Assembly (NCBI RefSeq): GCF_000711735.1
Contig: NZ_JONL01000007.1
Coordinates: forward strand, 124,001 to 188,000
Length of the DNA stretch: 64,000 nucleotides
Reading direction: 5' to 3'
Source: Maridesulfovibrio frigidus DSM 17176
GTDB taxonomy: Bacteria; Desulfobacterota; Desulfovibrionia; Desulfovibrionales; Desulfovibrionaceae
A program made the translations under genes and the position numbers. Every line of letters begins with the position of its first letter. The first letter of the stretch is position 1. The notes under the pieces are model-generated. The model saw only the letters and a program-made list of their open reading frames with translations, was not told the DNA's origin and made no database searches. Positions 35,781 through 44,849 of this stretch are shown here, piece by piece.

Positions 35781-38700
35781 ATGAGAATGAATCGTAGAGA
35801 TTTTGTGAAGCTTACTACTGTTGCAGCCGCCGGGCTTGCTGCTGTTCCTGCCTTTGGCGGACTCAGCAAAGCATTCGCAGCTCCAGCAGTCGATCGGGCT
35901 AAAGCTCTTGATCCTAAATGGACCAAGCAAACCACATCAGTCTGTGCATATTGTTCAGTTGGTTGTGGTCTTTTAGTTAACACCTCACTTGAGACAAAAC
36001 GTGCTCTCAATGTTGAAGGTAACCCAGATCATCCTATTAATGAAGGTTCACTCTGTGCTAAGGGCGCAAGCTCAATTCAGATGACAGAAAATCCGGAACG
36101 TCCGGGTAAGTTCATGTATCGCGCTCCTTACAGCGAAGAATTCGTCGAAAAAGACTGGGATTTCTGTAAGAAACGCATTGCCCGTCTTATCAAAGATTCT
36201 CGCGACAAAAGTTTTGAAAAGAAAAATGCTAAGGGACAGACCGTTAACCGCACAATGGGTATCGCTTCTCTTGGTTCCGCAGCGCTTGACAATGAAGAAT
36301 GTTACGCAATGCACGCCTTCATGCGTTCATTAGGTCTGGTATATGTAGAACACCAGGCCAGGATCTGACACAGCGCAACAGTAGCGGCTCTGGTAGAGTC
36401 GTTCGGACGCGGTGCGATGACAAATCACTGGAATGATCTCCAGAACAGTGATTGTATTTTGATTATGGGTAGTAATGCTGCCGAAAATCATCCAATTTCT
36501 TTTAAATGGGCTGTAAAAGCACAGCAGCGCGGCGGCAAGATTATTCATGTCGATCCTCGCTTCACACGTACATCAGCTAGATCTGATGCTTATATTGCTT
36601 TACGCTCAGGTACTGATATCGCTGTCCTCGGCGGTATGATCAATTACATCATTAAGAACAAGAAGTTCTTCCAAGAATACATGGTCGACTACACCAACGC
36701 TTCTTTTATCGTTGGTAAAGACTACGAATTCAATGATGGCTTATTCTCCGGTTTCGATCCAGAAACTAGCTCATACGACAAGTCTAAATGGGCTTTCGAA
36801 ATGGGCGAAGACGGGATTCCAAAACAGGATAAGACACTCAAAGATCCTCAGTGTGTGTTCAATATTCTTAAAAAGCATTACGCTCGTTACACTCCTGAAA
36901 AAGTATCTACTATCTCCGGTGTTTCCACTGAAGATTTGGAACTGCTTTACAAGACTTACACAGACACAGGTGTGAAAGGCAAAGCCGGAACAATCATGTA
37001 CGCAATGGGTTGGACTCAGCATTCAGTTGGGGTTCAGAACATTCGCGCCATGGCTATGATTCAGCTAATGCTCGGTAACATCGGTATTGCCGGTGGTGGT
37101 GTTAACGCACTCCGCGGTGAGTGTAACGTTCAGGGTTCAACTGACTACGCTTTGCTTTACCATATCCTTCCAGGATATCTTAAAACTCCGCTCGCAGGTC
37201 AGGACACACTTGATCAGTACAATAAAACATACACCCCAGTCAGCAAAGATCCAGAAAGTGCTAACTGGTGGCAGCATTATCCAAAATACTCTGCAAGTCT
37301 TATCAAAGCTATGTATTCCGAAGACAGTCCAGCAGATGCTTACCAGTATCTTCCGCGTCTCGATTCACATAAAGCCAGTGTATACTCTTGGATTCCACTA
37401 ATCGACAGAATGTACAATGACGGATTCTCCGGTGCTTTAATCTGGGGTATGAACCCAGCTTGTTCCAGCTCTGACGCTGTAAAAACTCGTAAAGCTCTCG
37501 GTAAACTAGACTGGATGGTTAACGTTAACCTCTTCCGTTGTGAAACAAGTGATTTCTGGAAAGGTCCTGACATGGATCCGAAGAAAATCAAAACTGAAAC
37601 ATTCTTTATTCCTTGTGCATCAGCCATCGAAAAAGAAGGTTCCGTTTCCAACTCAGGTCGCTGGATGCAGTGGCGTTATAAAGGACCAGATACCTTCGAA
37701 GATGTAATGACAGATGGTCACTACTTCCACGAAATCTGGGAAGAGCTTGCTCACCTTTATGAAAAAGAAGGCGGCGTATATCCAGAACCGATCACACATC
37801 TTAGCTTTAACAACATGTGTGAAAAGAATGAAAAAGGTCACTACGAGTTCAGTGCTCAGAAAACCGCTAAGCTATGTAACGGTTGGTTCACCAAAGATAC
37901 TGTCGTAAAGGGTAAGACCTTTAAGAAAGGACAGCAGGTTCCAAGTTTTGCATACTTGCAGGATGACGGTTCCACTACCTCTGGTAACTGGTTGTACTGT
38001 AACTCAGTAACTGACGAAGGTAATAAATCCGAACGTCACGACTCCACCCAGACTAAAGAGCAGGCAAAAATTGGCTTGTTCCCGAACTGGACATGGTGTT
38101 GGCCTGTTAACCGTCGTATCCTCTATAACCGCGCTTCTGTTGACTCTAAGGGTAATCCTTGGAACCCAGATAAAGCAGTTATCGCATGGAACGGTACCAA
38201 ATGGGTCGGTGATGTTCCTGATGGTGGCTGGAAACCAGGCACCAAGCATCCATTTATCATGCGCAAAAATGGTTTCGGACAGCTGTTCGGACCGGGCCGT
38301 GCTGATGGACCGCTTCCTGAATACTACGAACCACTTGAGTGTCCAGTATCAGATCATCCTTTCTCCAAGCGTTTGCACAACCCAACAGCTGTGCAGATTA
38401 AGAGCGAAGAGAAAGCTGTATGTGATCCTCGCTACCCATTCGTCGGAACAACTTACCGTGTAACCGAACATTGGCAGACAGGTTCAATGACTCGCTGGTG
38501 TTCATGGTTAGTTGAAGCCGAGCCACAGATGTTCGTAGAAATCAGCCCAGAACTAGCTGAACTTCGCGGAATTAAGAACGGCGATAAAGTTACTGTAGAA
38601 AGCCTTCGTGGTTCACTATGGGCCATCGCAATGGTAACTGAAAGAATTAGTCCATACCTTGTTCAGGGACAACAGATTCACATGGTCGGAATGCCTTGGC

Positions 38701-38840
38701 ACTTCGGCTGGGTAACACCGGTTAATGGCGGAGACTCTGCTAACATCGTTACCCCGAACGTTGGTGACCCAAACACTGGTATTCCAGAATACAAAGCCTT
38801 TATGGTCAATCTGCGTAAGTGGAAGGAGGGTGACAAGTAA
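35781..38840 (+). CDS. fdhA: Formate dehydrogenase alpha subunit, selenocysteine-containing
   Basis: A ~1019-aa periplasmic molybdopterin enzyme that oxidises formate to CO2. The N-terminus is a Tat signal (MNRRDFVKL, hydrophobic core, AFAAP). A [4Fe-4S] site CAYCSVGCGLL...CAKGAS follows. The catalytic site reads EHQARI-TGA-HSATVA, with the in-frame TGA at 36366-36368 as selenocysteine, codon 196 from this start, the same number as in E. coli FdnG. Reading on through the TGA gives GRGAMTNHW, NCILIMGSN-like and MYAMGWTQHSVG motifs up to the stop at 38840, in the same frame. The ATG at 35781 lies 5 nt after AAGGAG; ATGs at 35778 and 35787 are alternatives. First gene of fdhA-fdhB-cytochrome c3. 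Confidence 0.96.
36366..36405 (+). promoter_or_regulatory. Selenocysteine codon and bacterial SECIS-like hairpin
   Basis: After the TGA, CGGCTC (36385-36390) pairs with GAGTCG (36396-36401), with one G-T wobble, around the loop TGGTA. A short stem with Gs in the loop just downstream of UGA is the layout recognised by SelB in E. coli formate dehydrogenase messages. Confidence 0.75.
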
Positions 38841-39598
38841 TGAACGGTAAAAGCTTTTTCGTAGACCTCACCCTTTGTACCGCTTGTCGCGGTTGTCAGG
38901 TGGCTTGCAAGCAGTGGAAGAAACTCCCTGCTGAAAAGACACGCAATATGGGTTCTCACCAGAACCCGCAGGATCTATCATCTAAAACTATTCGTCTTGT
39001 TCGTTTTAATGAAACAATGGACGATAAAGGTAAACTGAGCTGGAACTTCTTCCCTGAGCAGTGCAGACATTGCATTGAGCCACCTTGTAAGTACATGGTA
39101 AACATGTACGCACCTGGCGGAGTAACTCAGGACGCAGAAACCGGCGCAGTTGAAATGACAGATAAAGCTGTTATCAAACCAGGCCGCGTAGAAAGCTGGG
39201 AACTATGTCCTTACAATGTTCCACGCCAGGATCCTAAAACAGGATTGTGGAACAAATGTGACATGTGTATCGATCGCGTAAAGATCGGCATGCTCCCATC
39301 TTGTGTACAGAGTTGCCCGACCGGCACCATGAACTTTGGTGATCGTGAAGATATGTTGGCTCTTGCAAACAAACGTCTGGCTGAAGTTAAAAAGACCAAG
39401 CCTAAAGCATTCTTAGCTGACCCTGAAGATGTTCGCGTAATTTATCTGTGTGAAACAGATCCTGAAAATTACGCTGAGCACCTCGTAGCTTCGACTGATC
39501 AGCGCACAACAATTATGACGGCTAGCGGACCTGCTCCGACAAAGAGTTCGCGTCGCGGATTTTTGTCAGCAGCTCTTGGCAAAAACAATAAAGCCTAA
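38840..39598 (+). CDS. fdhB: Formate dehydrogenase iron-sulfur (beta) subunit
   Basis: A 252-aa ferredoxin-like subunit carrying electrons from FdhA. Cys groups for about four [4Fe-4S] clusters are seen: CTACRGCQVACKQW at the start, CRHCIEPPCKYM, CPYNVP...CDMCIDRV and CVQSCPTG. Unlike E. coli FdnH it has no C-terminal membrane helix, so the complex should be soluble in the periplasm. It has no signal peptide and presumably is exported with the Tat-bearing alpha subunit. Its ATG overlaps the fdhA stop by one base (TAATG). The tail has an RRGFLSAALGK stretch of unknown meaning. Confidence 0.95.
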   Translation: MNGKSFFVDLTLCTACRGCQVACKQWKKLPAEKTRNMGSHQNPQDLSSKTIRLVRFNETMDDKGKLSWNFFPEQCRHCIEPPCKYMVNMYAPGGVTQDAETGAVEMTDKAVIKPGRVESWELCPYNVPRQDPKTGLWNKCDMCIDRVKIGMLPSCVQSCPTGTMNFGDREDMLALANKRLAEVKKTKPKAFLADPEDVRVIYLCETDPENYAEHLVASTDQRTTIMTASGPAPTKSSRRGFLSAALGKNNKA

Positions 39599-39624
39599 AC
39601 AGACACACACTAAGAGGAAATAAA

Positions 39625-40044
39625 ATGAAAAACTTATTCATCGTGTGCCTACTCTGTATGGGCATGACGGTTATAGCCATGGCAGCTAATGCTGAGGAAG
39701 CTCTCGAAGCACCTCAAGATGAAATTATGATTAACTTCATCAAAGGCAATAGCAAAGACGACCTCGGAGTTGCTTTCAATCATACTAGTCATGAGAACTA
39801 TGAATGTATTGATTGTCACCACGATCTTAAAAAATCCAAGGTTCCAACTAGCTGTTCGACTTGTCACACTGACTTTGCACCAGTGCCAACGAAAGGTTAC
39901 AAGTCCTACTTCAAGGCAATGCATAAAAAACGTTTGAACGCTAAGCGCCCTTCATGCTTATCGTGTCACGTTAAAGAATTCGGAAATGACCCTGAAATGA
40001 CTGGATGTACATCCTCCTCATGTCATCCGGATGGAATAAAGTAA
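39625..40044 (+). CDS. Tetraheme cytochrome c3-type protein, formate dehydrogenase partner
   Basis: A 139-aa periplasmic cytochrome with a Sec signal (cut after ANA, ~residue 23). Four heme sites are visible: CIDCH, CSTCH, CLSCH and CTSSSCH, the last of the CX4CH type. Extra His residues (FNHTSHENYECIDCHH, KAMHKKR) can give bis-His ligation. The size and spacing fit a class III cytochrome, as in the third subunit of Desulfovibrio FdhABC3. The usual c3 has two CX4CH sites; this one has one. It lies 26 bp after fdhB and takes electrons from it toward the periplasmic cytochrome pool. Confidence 0.92.
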   Translation: MKNLFIVCLLCMGMTVIAMAANAEEALEAPQDEIMINFIKGNSKDDLGVAFNHTSHENYECIDCHHDLKKSKVPTSCSTCHTDFAPVPTKGYKSYFKAMHKKRLNAKRPSCLSCHVKEFGNDPEMTGCTSSSCHPDGIK

Positions 40045-40099
40045 CCTAAGTTACAGTCTATTGCATCAGACCTTCAAAGGTCCGTAGCACTCCACATGA

Positions 40100-40136
40100 A
40101 AGCCCGTTTACACTTAGTGTAAACGGGCTTCTTGTT
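40100..40136 (+). terminator. Terminator after the formate dehydrogenase operon
   Basis: A perfect 14-bp stem AAGCCCGTTTACAC / GTGTAAACGGGCTT with a 3-base loop, then CTTGTTT. Confidence 0.85.
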
Positions 40137-40236
40137 TGGTTTAGGGGTAAGCTAGATGAGGGAAGGTTCTAACACATTCAGCCCAAGCAGAAATATAAAG
40201 TCTCAACGTACAAAGAACTGCGATGTTAACAAAATC

Positions 40237-40962
40237 TTAATTATTATTTAAGGTATACGACTCTTCTTTTAATCCATTATCATATTCAATTTTGCCCATC
40301 ACAAATCCGAGCAACGGGACAAATGTAACAGGTATCATAGCGCAAATAGCATATAATATATTGCTATCCGAGTGAGCAGCAATAACAATAAAAACAAAGC
40401 ATAAAGCAAAAAACATAATCAAAATTAGAAACTTAATAGGAAACTTGTACAAACTAAATTTGACTGTCCTGAACTTAACTAATTTCATATTTACAGCCAT
40501 AAATATTGGCAAAGAGAACAAAGCAAATAAGAAGGACTGAATAATCACTCCTGAAATTACAAAAATTACCCATGTAAAAGTTTCTTCTGAAAAATCGTCT
40601 TCAATAATGGGATGTACACCATTTATAAGATCAATCGCATACAACATTTTTTCTATAAGCCATGTGTCGAAAACATTATTAATGAACAGAGGAGCAAGCC
40701 ATGTATCCAAAAAATGAATACCGATTAGCACCAAATAGAGAACACAAATTCTGCCCATAAATGACAACAAGATACTTACATTTTTACTTATGCCTAATTC
40801 ATAAAAAACCAGAATAAATGCGATAAAGAACAGACGTCCGTAAAAAGAGTTATACAATTCAGGGGGCTGCGAAAAACAATAAATATTATAAACAGTCAAT
40901 AGCAATACCGCTAACCAGTTGCTTCTCACAAATTTCAAAAACATCTTCACGTAAGTTGTCAT
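40237..40962 (-). CDS. Multi-pass membrane protein, candidate immunity protein
   Basis: A 241-aa hydrophobic protein with about five or six membrane helices (e.g. LAVLLLTVYNIYCF, RLFFIAFILVFYEL, ICVLYLVLIGIHFL, FLILIMFFALCFVFIVIAAH) and no recognisable family. It lies 54 bp downstream of the toxin-like gene at 41017 on the same strand, where immunity genes of polymorphic toxins normally sit. AT content is high, unlike the housekeeping genes. The function as immunity is inferred only from position; a membrane-borne immunity protein would suit a toxin acting at the inner membrane or arriving from the periplasm. Confidence 0.6.
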   Translation of the reverse strand: MTTYVKMFLKFVRSNWLAVLLLTVYNIYCFSQPPELYNSFYGRLFFIAFILVFYELGISKNVSILLSFMGRICVLYLVLIGIHFLDTWLAPLFINNVFDTWLIEKMLYAIDLINGVHPIIEDDFSEETFTWVIFVISGVIIQSFLFALFSLPIFMAVNMKLVKFRTVKFSLYKFPIKFLILIMFFALCFVFIVIAAHSDSNILYAICAMIPVTFVPLLGFVMGKIEYDNGLKEESYTLNNN

Positions 40963-41016
40963 GCTATATCCATTACGACCGACATGCCTTTACGGCATGC
41001 GGCCCAATTTTAATTA

Positions 41017-41865
41017 TTATTTATTTCTCTTCATATACTCGCCAGCTTTTTGTATCGGATAAATATAAACTGACTCTTTACCAGGCCACCTATTATGCAC
41101 CCGTCCCCAATGATCCAATTTGGGCTGCAAAGCCTTCTTAAGACGACCAGCTCTATCTTTATGTTTATACCCATCATCTTTCCTAGGCAAAACAGCATGC
41201 TTTTTAATCTTACACCTACAATTAGGATGCGCAGGTCCGGGGTCAGCTCTAAAAACTACTCCGCCCCTATTTTGACAATGATCACAAGCCCCGCTACTCG
41301 GTTCAACTGTCCAATAGTATTCTGCCCCCTCAAGATTATCAAGATCTACCTTTGAACTAAATCGCTCAATATTATTTGATAATTTACCACTATCTTCCTT
41401 CAAAATATGCGTTTCGGGATTACTAACTCTTCTAGTATCAAGTTCCATAGTTCGACTTCGCTGTACGGCCCCATGACTATGCTCGCTAACAAGTTCCTTT
41501 CCATAGTTGGTCTTAGCTAAATCCTGAGCCACCGGAAGATCTGGATTATCCAATAAAAACTCAGCACGAGCCATCCGCTCAATTCGTTTATACCTATCCA
41601 GCTGATCTTCCCATTCCTGCTTTTTCATATCCCAACGTCTTTTAACCTCAGGCTTCATCATGGAAGGATACATTCGATCCGAAGAGGAAAATTCCGAAAA
41701 ATCGACCTCCACCATCTCAAGCTTTTCTCCCGTCGAACGCGAAACCACTTCCCACATGTTTTCAAGCTGCATTTCGGGAGGTTCACTTGTACCGTACATT
41801 CTAAGCGAAGAGTTTAAATCTTCCCATTTTTTCCTCTGTAAAATATAATCATTTTGTCTAAGCAT
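41017..41865 (-). CDS. Polymorphic toxin-like protein: shared N-terminal domain plus Cys/His cluster C-terminal domain
   Basis: A 282-aa protein. Residues 1-~125 (RKKWEDLNSSLRMYGTSEPP, MWEVVSRSTGEKLEM, MYPSMMKP, YKRIERMARAEFL) match the start of the Rhs protein at 48480 almost residue for residue. The C-terminal part is unrelated to it: a block with SGACDHCQNRGG and AHPNCRCKIKKH gives four Cys and a His in a C-x2-C...H-x2-C-x-C spacing, seen in MuF-type phage head proteins and some secreted toxins, then a basic tail. One N-domain with different C-domains is the hallmark of polymorphic toxins. Start at 41865 with AGGA 7 nt upstream. A membrane protein gene follows. Confidence 0.7.
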   Translation of the reverse strand: MLRQNDYILQRKKWEDLNSSLRMYGTSEPPEMQLENMWEVVSRSTGEKLEMVEVDFSEFSSSDRMYPSMMKPEVKRRWDMKKQEWEDQLDRYKRIERMARAEFLLDNPDLPVAQDLAKTNYGKELVSEHSHGAVQRSRTMELDTRRVSNPETHILKEDSGKLSNNIERFSSKVDLDNLEGAEYYWTVEPSSGACDHCQNRGGVVFRADPGPAHPNCRCKIKKHAVLPRKDDGYKHKDRAGRLKKALQPKLDHWGRVHNRWPGKESVYIYPIQKAGEYMKRNK

Positions 41866-42460
41866 AAAGAAATCCTATTATTATGGTTAACAATTAAATT
41901 CTCTCAAAATTATTGTTTTGCAAGAATTAGCCACATCCACTAACAACAGGCTAATCAATATATACGACAGTCGCTGACGCGGAGTGTCGCAATTGATAAA
42001 AAAGAAAACAAAAATTCCGCTCACACATAGTGTAAGCGGGATTATTAATTCCAAACTAAAACCAATAACTAAACATTCATTCTATTCTAATGACCTGTCT
42101 GTAATTATATACTGTGGTAATCTCCATAAAATTATTAATTACGCAAATTATGACGTTCTCATGAAGTAAAATGGAATAATACACATAAAAACGACTCTTT
42201 TTAAATATATTGCAAATTAATATTACAATTACAACATTGTTTTACAAAACAAAACAGAATATACTTGCATAATAAATTACTGTATTTTTTAAAAAATAAG
42301 CACAAAAATGTATTTTTTATAGAAATAAAACTTAATTTAAAATCAAATTTGATCTTTTTCATAATCATGACTATAGATTATAATCTGGATTAGTAAATCC
42401 ATTGTTAGTTTTTGTTTTCAATTCAATTTTTTAACTCATCTCAGACTCATGGAGTATCAA
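41866..42460. other. AT-rich intergenic region
   Basis: About 590 bases with no credible gene. A hairpin CCGCTCACAC/GTGTAAGCGG at ~42018-42041 resembles the fdh-operon terminator stem; on the minus strand it is followed by a T-rich stretch. The rest is AT-rich with long A and T runs. GATTATAATC at ~42372 is a short palindrome near the next gene's promoter region. The following gene's GGAG ribosome site is at 42451. Confidence 0.45.
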
Positions 42461-43393
42461 ATGAAGACCTGCTTAATCAGGCTTTTCGTATTACTTGTAC
42501 TTGTTTTAACTATCCCTACAAGTGCAAGTGCAGCAGAGAAAATTAAATTCGGTGCTCCGTTATGGCCCGGTGTGACCCCAAAGACACACATAGTCGCCCA
42601 GATAATTTCAGCCATGGGCTACCAAAGTGAACTGATCGAAGTAGGCCCTCCAGTTATTTACAAAAGCATGGGTTTTAATGACATGGATATATTTCTCGGC
42701 GGCTGGACCCCGCAGCAGGACCCCATGCTCGACCCACAAGTCAAGGCAGGAAAAGTCGTTAAGGTTCGCTCCAATCTCAGCGATGCTCTAATTGGCGTAT
42801 GTGTGTCCGACGCAGCATACGAGGGCGGAATAAAATCCTTGGATGATGTACACAAATACCCAGAAAAATTTGGTAAGACTATATACAATATCGAAGCTGG
42901 CACAGGTATGCACACCGCCATGGAATCAATTCTCAAGGATAATGTAGGTCAACTAGGTGACTGGGAACACGTGGGAACTGCCACCTCAGTAATGCTCGCC
43001 GGAGTCACCAGCCGTATCAATAAAGGCGACTGGGTTGTTTTCGGTTGCTGGAAACCGCACTGGATGGATGTTGAAATGGATATCCATTTCCTTAAAGGTA
43101 TTCCCGGAAGCGAAGCCATGATCTCTGGTAGTAGCGTCTATACCGTTACCCGCGGAGGCTTCGCCGCTGATTACCCAGAAATTCAGAAACTGCTCGAAAA
43201 CTTTTCCATCACATCCCAAACCCAAAGTGAATGGATTAGCGAGTATAGTTACAAAAATAATCCCGCCGACCAAGTAGCATCCAAATGGATCTCCGCCAAT
43301 CTCGACCAAGTCAAAGGCTGGCTCAAGAACGTCAAAACTATTGATGGCAAAGATGCATTCGAAGCGGTCAAGGCTAAATACGCAAAACAGTAA
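42461..43393 (+). CDS. Glycine betaine/choline-type ABC transporter substrate-binding protein
   Basis: A 310-aa periplasmic binding protein of the OpuAC/ProX family. Signal peptide at residues 1-~25 (LVLVLTIPTSASAA). The mature part has the family landmarks APLWPGVTPKTHIVAQI, MDIFLGGWTPQQDP and WVVFGCWKPHWMD; the Trp/Tyr residues in these are those used by such proteins to hold quaternary ammonium groups by cation-pi contact. Start set at 42461 because GGAG lies 7 nt upstream; the ATG at 42449 contains that site. The ATPase and permease genes (proV/proW) are not next to it, so it is an orphan here. Osmoprotectant uptake is the likely role. Confidence 0.88.
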   Translation: MKTCLIRLFVLLVLVLTIPTSASAAEKIKFGAPLWPGVTPKTHIVAQIISAMGYQSELIEVGPPVIYKSMGFNDMDIFLGGWTPQQDPMLDPQVKAGKVVKVRSNLSDALIGVCVSDAAYEGGIKSLDDVHKYPEKFGKTIYNIEAGTGMHTAMESILKDNVGQLGDWEHVGTATSVMLAGVTSRINKGDWVVFGCWKPHWMDVEMDIHFLKGIPGSEAMISGSSVYTVTRGGFAADYPEIQKLLENFSITSQTQSEWISEYSYKNNPADQVASKWISANLDQVKGWLKNVKTIDGKDAFEAVKAKYAKQ

Positions 43394-43412
43394 AAATATA
43401 CCTGTTTTTACC

Positions 43413-43449
43413 ATCGTGCCATCATGTTCGCAATACATGATGGCACGAT
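43413..43449. terminator. Perfect 15-bp hairpin between convergent genes
   Basis: ATCGTGCCATCATGT (43413-43427) pairs with its exact complement at 43435-43449 around a 7-base loop. T-runs are weak on both sides. It likely ends both the binding-protein gene and the PPC gene. Confidence 0.7.
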
Positions 43450-43472
43450 TTCAATCCCTCACCTTACCTCTA

Positions 43473-43892
43473 TTAATATTTCAGCAGATTCAAACCAATC
43501 TCTTCACTAAATTCTCTACCGACTGCGCCCGAAACTACATCAATCCAAATCTCAGCGGTTGCGCTAACTGTTGCTGCATTTAGATGTCCGCCAAATGCGT
43601 TGTAATCTATGTCACTCAGAGTTGCGTGTAAGTGCAAATATACATCTCCGTTCATTCTCGAGATATTGCCAGTCAGACTCGTAATTTCGAAATATTTCTC
43701 CAGAGTCGTTGAAAAATATTTCTTTGTTTCAGGATTAAACAATCCAACAGTAGCTTTGTTAATAGCTCCGATTCCAGAAACACAGCCGAGTTCAATATTT
43801 TCCTTGCGACAAATATCACTTAAGCATGCAATAATTTCTTCGCCCGGATCTAATCTCACGAGAATTTTAGAACCATAATTATTGTATTCCAT
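43473..43892 (-). CDS. PPC/DUF296 domain protein
   Basis: A 139-aa single-domain protein of the PPC (DUF296) fold: VRLDPGEEIIACLSDICRKENI, GCVSGIGAINKATVGLFNPE, then HLHATLSD...AFGGHLNAATVSATAEIWI. In bacterial members the HLHA and GGHL histidines bind a metal ion and the protein forms trimers; in plants the domain is linked to AT-hook DNA binding, but no AT hook is present here. The ribosome site AAGGATGG lies 7 nt before the ATG. Function in bacteria is not well known. Confidence 0.85.
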   Translation of the reverse strand: MEYNNYGSKILVRLDPGEEIIACLSDICRKENIELGCVSGIGAINKATVGLFNPETKKYFSTTLEKYFEITSLTGNISRMNGDVYLHLHATLSDIDYNAFGGHLNAATVSATAEIWIDVVSGAVGREFSEEIGLNLLKY

Positions 43893-44061
43893 AATAATAC
43901 CATCCTTATTTTATTGTTATTAGCTTTAAAAACAGCTATTTATGCAAAAACAAACATCTTAACGTCTGATGTTTAAACTAGTTGTAACTTTCAAATAATT
44001 ATTTTGTCAACCAAAAACAGATTCTTGAATATATGCCAGAATTCTCTTAAGGTCGAAAACT

Positions 44062-44772
44062 ATGAAAAAGAATTCTCTCAAGGTCCAACGCAAACGTCTA
44101 AGTGATCAGGTTGTTGAAATGTTAATTTCAATGATTGCTGGTGGTGATTTGAAACCAGGGGAAAAGCTCCCTCCTGAGCCGGTACTGATGGAGCAGTTTG
44201 GAGTTGGAAGGAGCTCTATCCGCGAAGCCGTGGGCGCACTCGAATTGATAGGTGTGCTTTCTGTTCGTCCTGGAGATGGAACTCGCGTCACGGATTGGGC
44301 CAGTAACGTTGAGCCAAAATCAATTGGTTTATCTCTCCTCACAATTGGGCATGATAAAATTAATGATTTGATGGAAGCCAGATTAGAACTAGAACAATCT
44401 ATTGCAAAATTTGCCGCTAAGCGGGCAACCTTAGATGATATCGAAGACATAAAAAAAGAGCACAAGAAATTTTTGCAGGCAAAAAAAAGCGGACAAAAAA
44501 TGATCACCGCAGATTTAGCATTTCATTCAGCGGTAGTGAAAGCCTGCCATAATACAGTGTTAATAAGATTTTTTTCTGAAATGCGTCAGCCAGTGCGTTT
44601 ATGGATGGAACAAAAGGCTAAGTACGACTGGGGCTTTGAACAAGTAGCTGAAGAGCATGAAATTATTTTGAACGCAATAGAATCTCACGACGAAAAAGCA
44701 GCTCAAACCGCAATGTGTTCACACATAGAACTAGCTGGCGAAAAGCTTATATCCGCAATGAAAGACTCTTAA
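44062..44772 (+). CDS. FadR-type GntR family transcription regulator
   Basis: A 236-aa regulator. The N-terminal winged helix-turn-helix (SDQVVEMLISMIAGGDLKPGEKLPPEPVLMEQFGVGRSSIREAVGALE, residues ~10-58) is followed by an FCD effector domain (LMEARLELEQSIAKFAAKR, FHSAVVKACHN, EQVAEEHEIILNAIESHDEKAAQTAMCSHI), whose conserved Asp/His residues normally bind a metal and a carboxylic acid. The target and ligand are unknown: neighbours are a PPC protein on the other side and an exported amidotransferase-like gene. Confidence 0.9.
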   Translation: MKKNSLKVQRKRLSDQVVEMLISMIAGGDLKPGEKLPPEPVLMEQFGVGRSSIREAVGALELIGVLSVRPGDGTRVTDWASNVEPKSIGLSLLTIGHDKINDLMEARLELEQSIAKFAAKRATLDDIEDIKKEHKKFLQAKKSGQKMITADLAFHSAVVKACHNTVLIRFFSEMRQPVRLWMEQKAKYDWGFEQVAEEHEIILNAIESHDEKAAQTAMCSHIELAGEKLISAMKDS

Positions 44773-44783
44773 TTAGTTGTTAA

Positions 44784-44816
44784 CAAAAAGGGCCAGCCTC
44801 AAAAGAGACTGGCCCA
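44784..44816. terminator. Terminator between convergent genes
   Basis: GGGCCAG (44790-44796) pairs with CTGGCCC (44809-44815). The A-run at 44785-44789 gives a T-run on the minus strand, so it mainly terminates the gene at 44850. Confidence 0.75.
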
Positions 44817-44849
44817 ATATCGAAAGACAAATTGTTAAAGCTTAATCTA

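Noticed and set aside
36366-36368. In-frame TGA splitting the formate dehydrogenase alpha gene into two ORFs
   Set aside because: It falls exactly at the known selenocysteine site (EHQARI-TGA-H...), is followed by a SECIS-like stem, and the frame continues unchanged. So it is one gene, not a pseudogene.
41984-42169. 61-aa ORF in the AT-rich gap after the first toxin-like gene
   Set aside because: Runs through a hairpin, no ribosome site, low complexity; judged non-coding.
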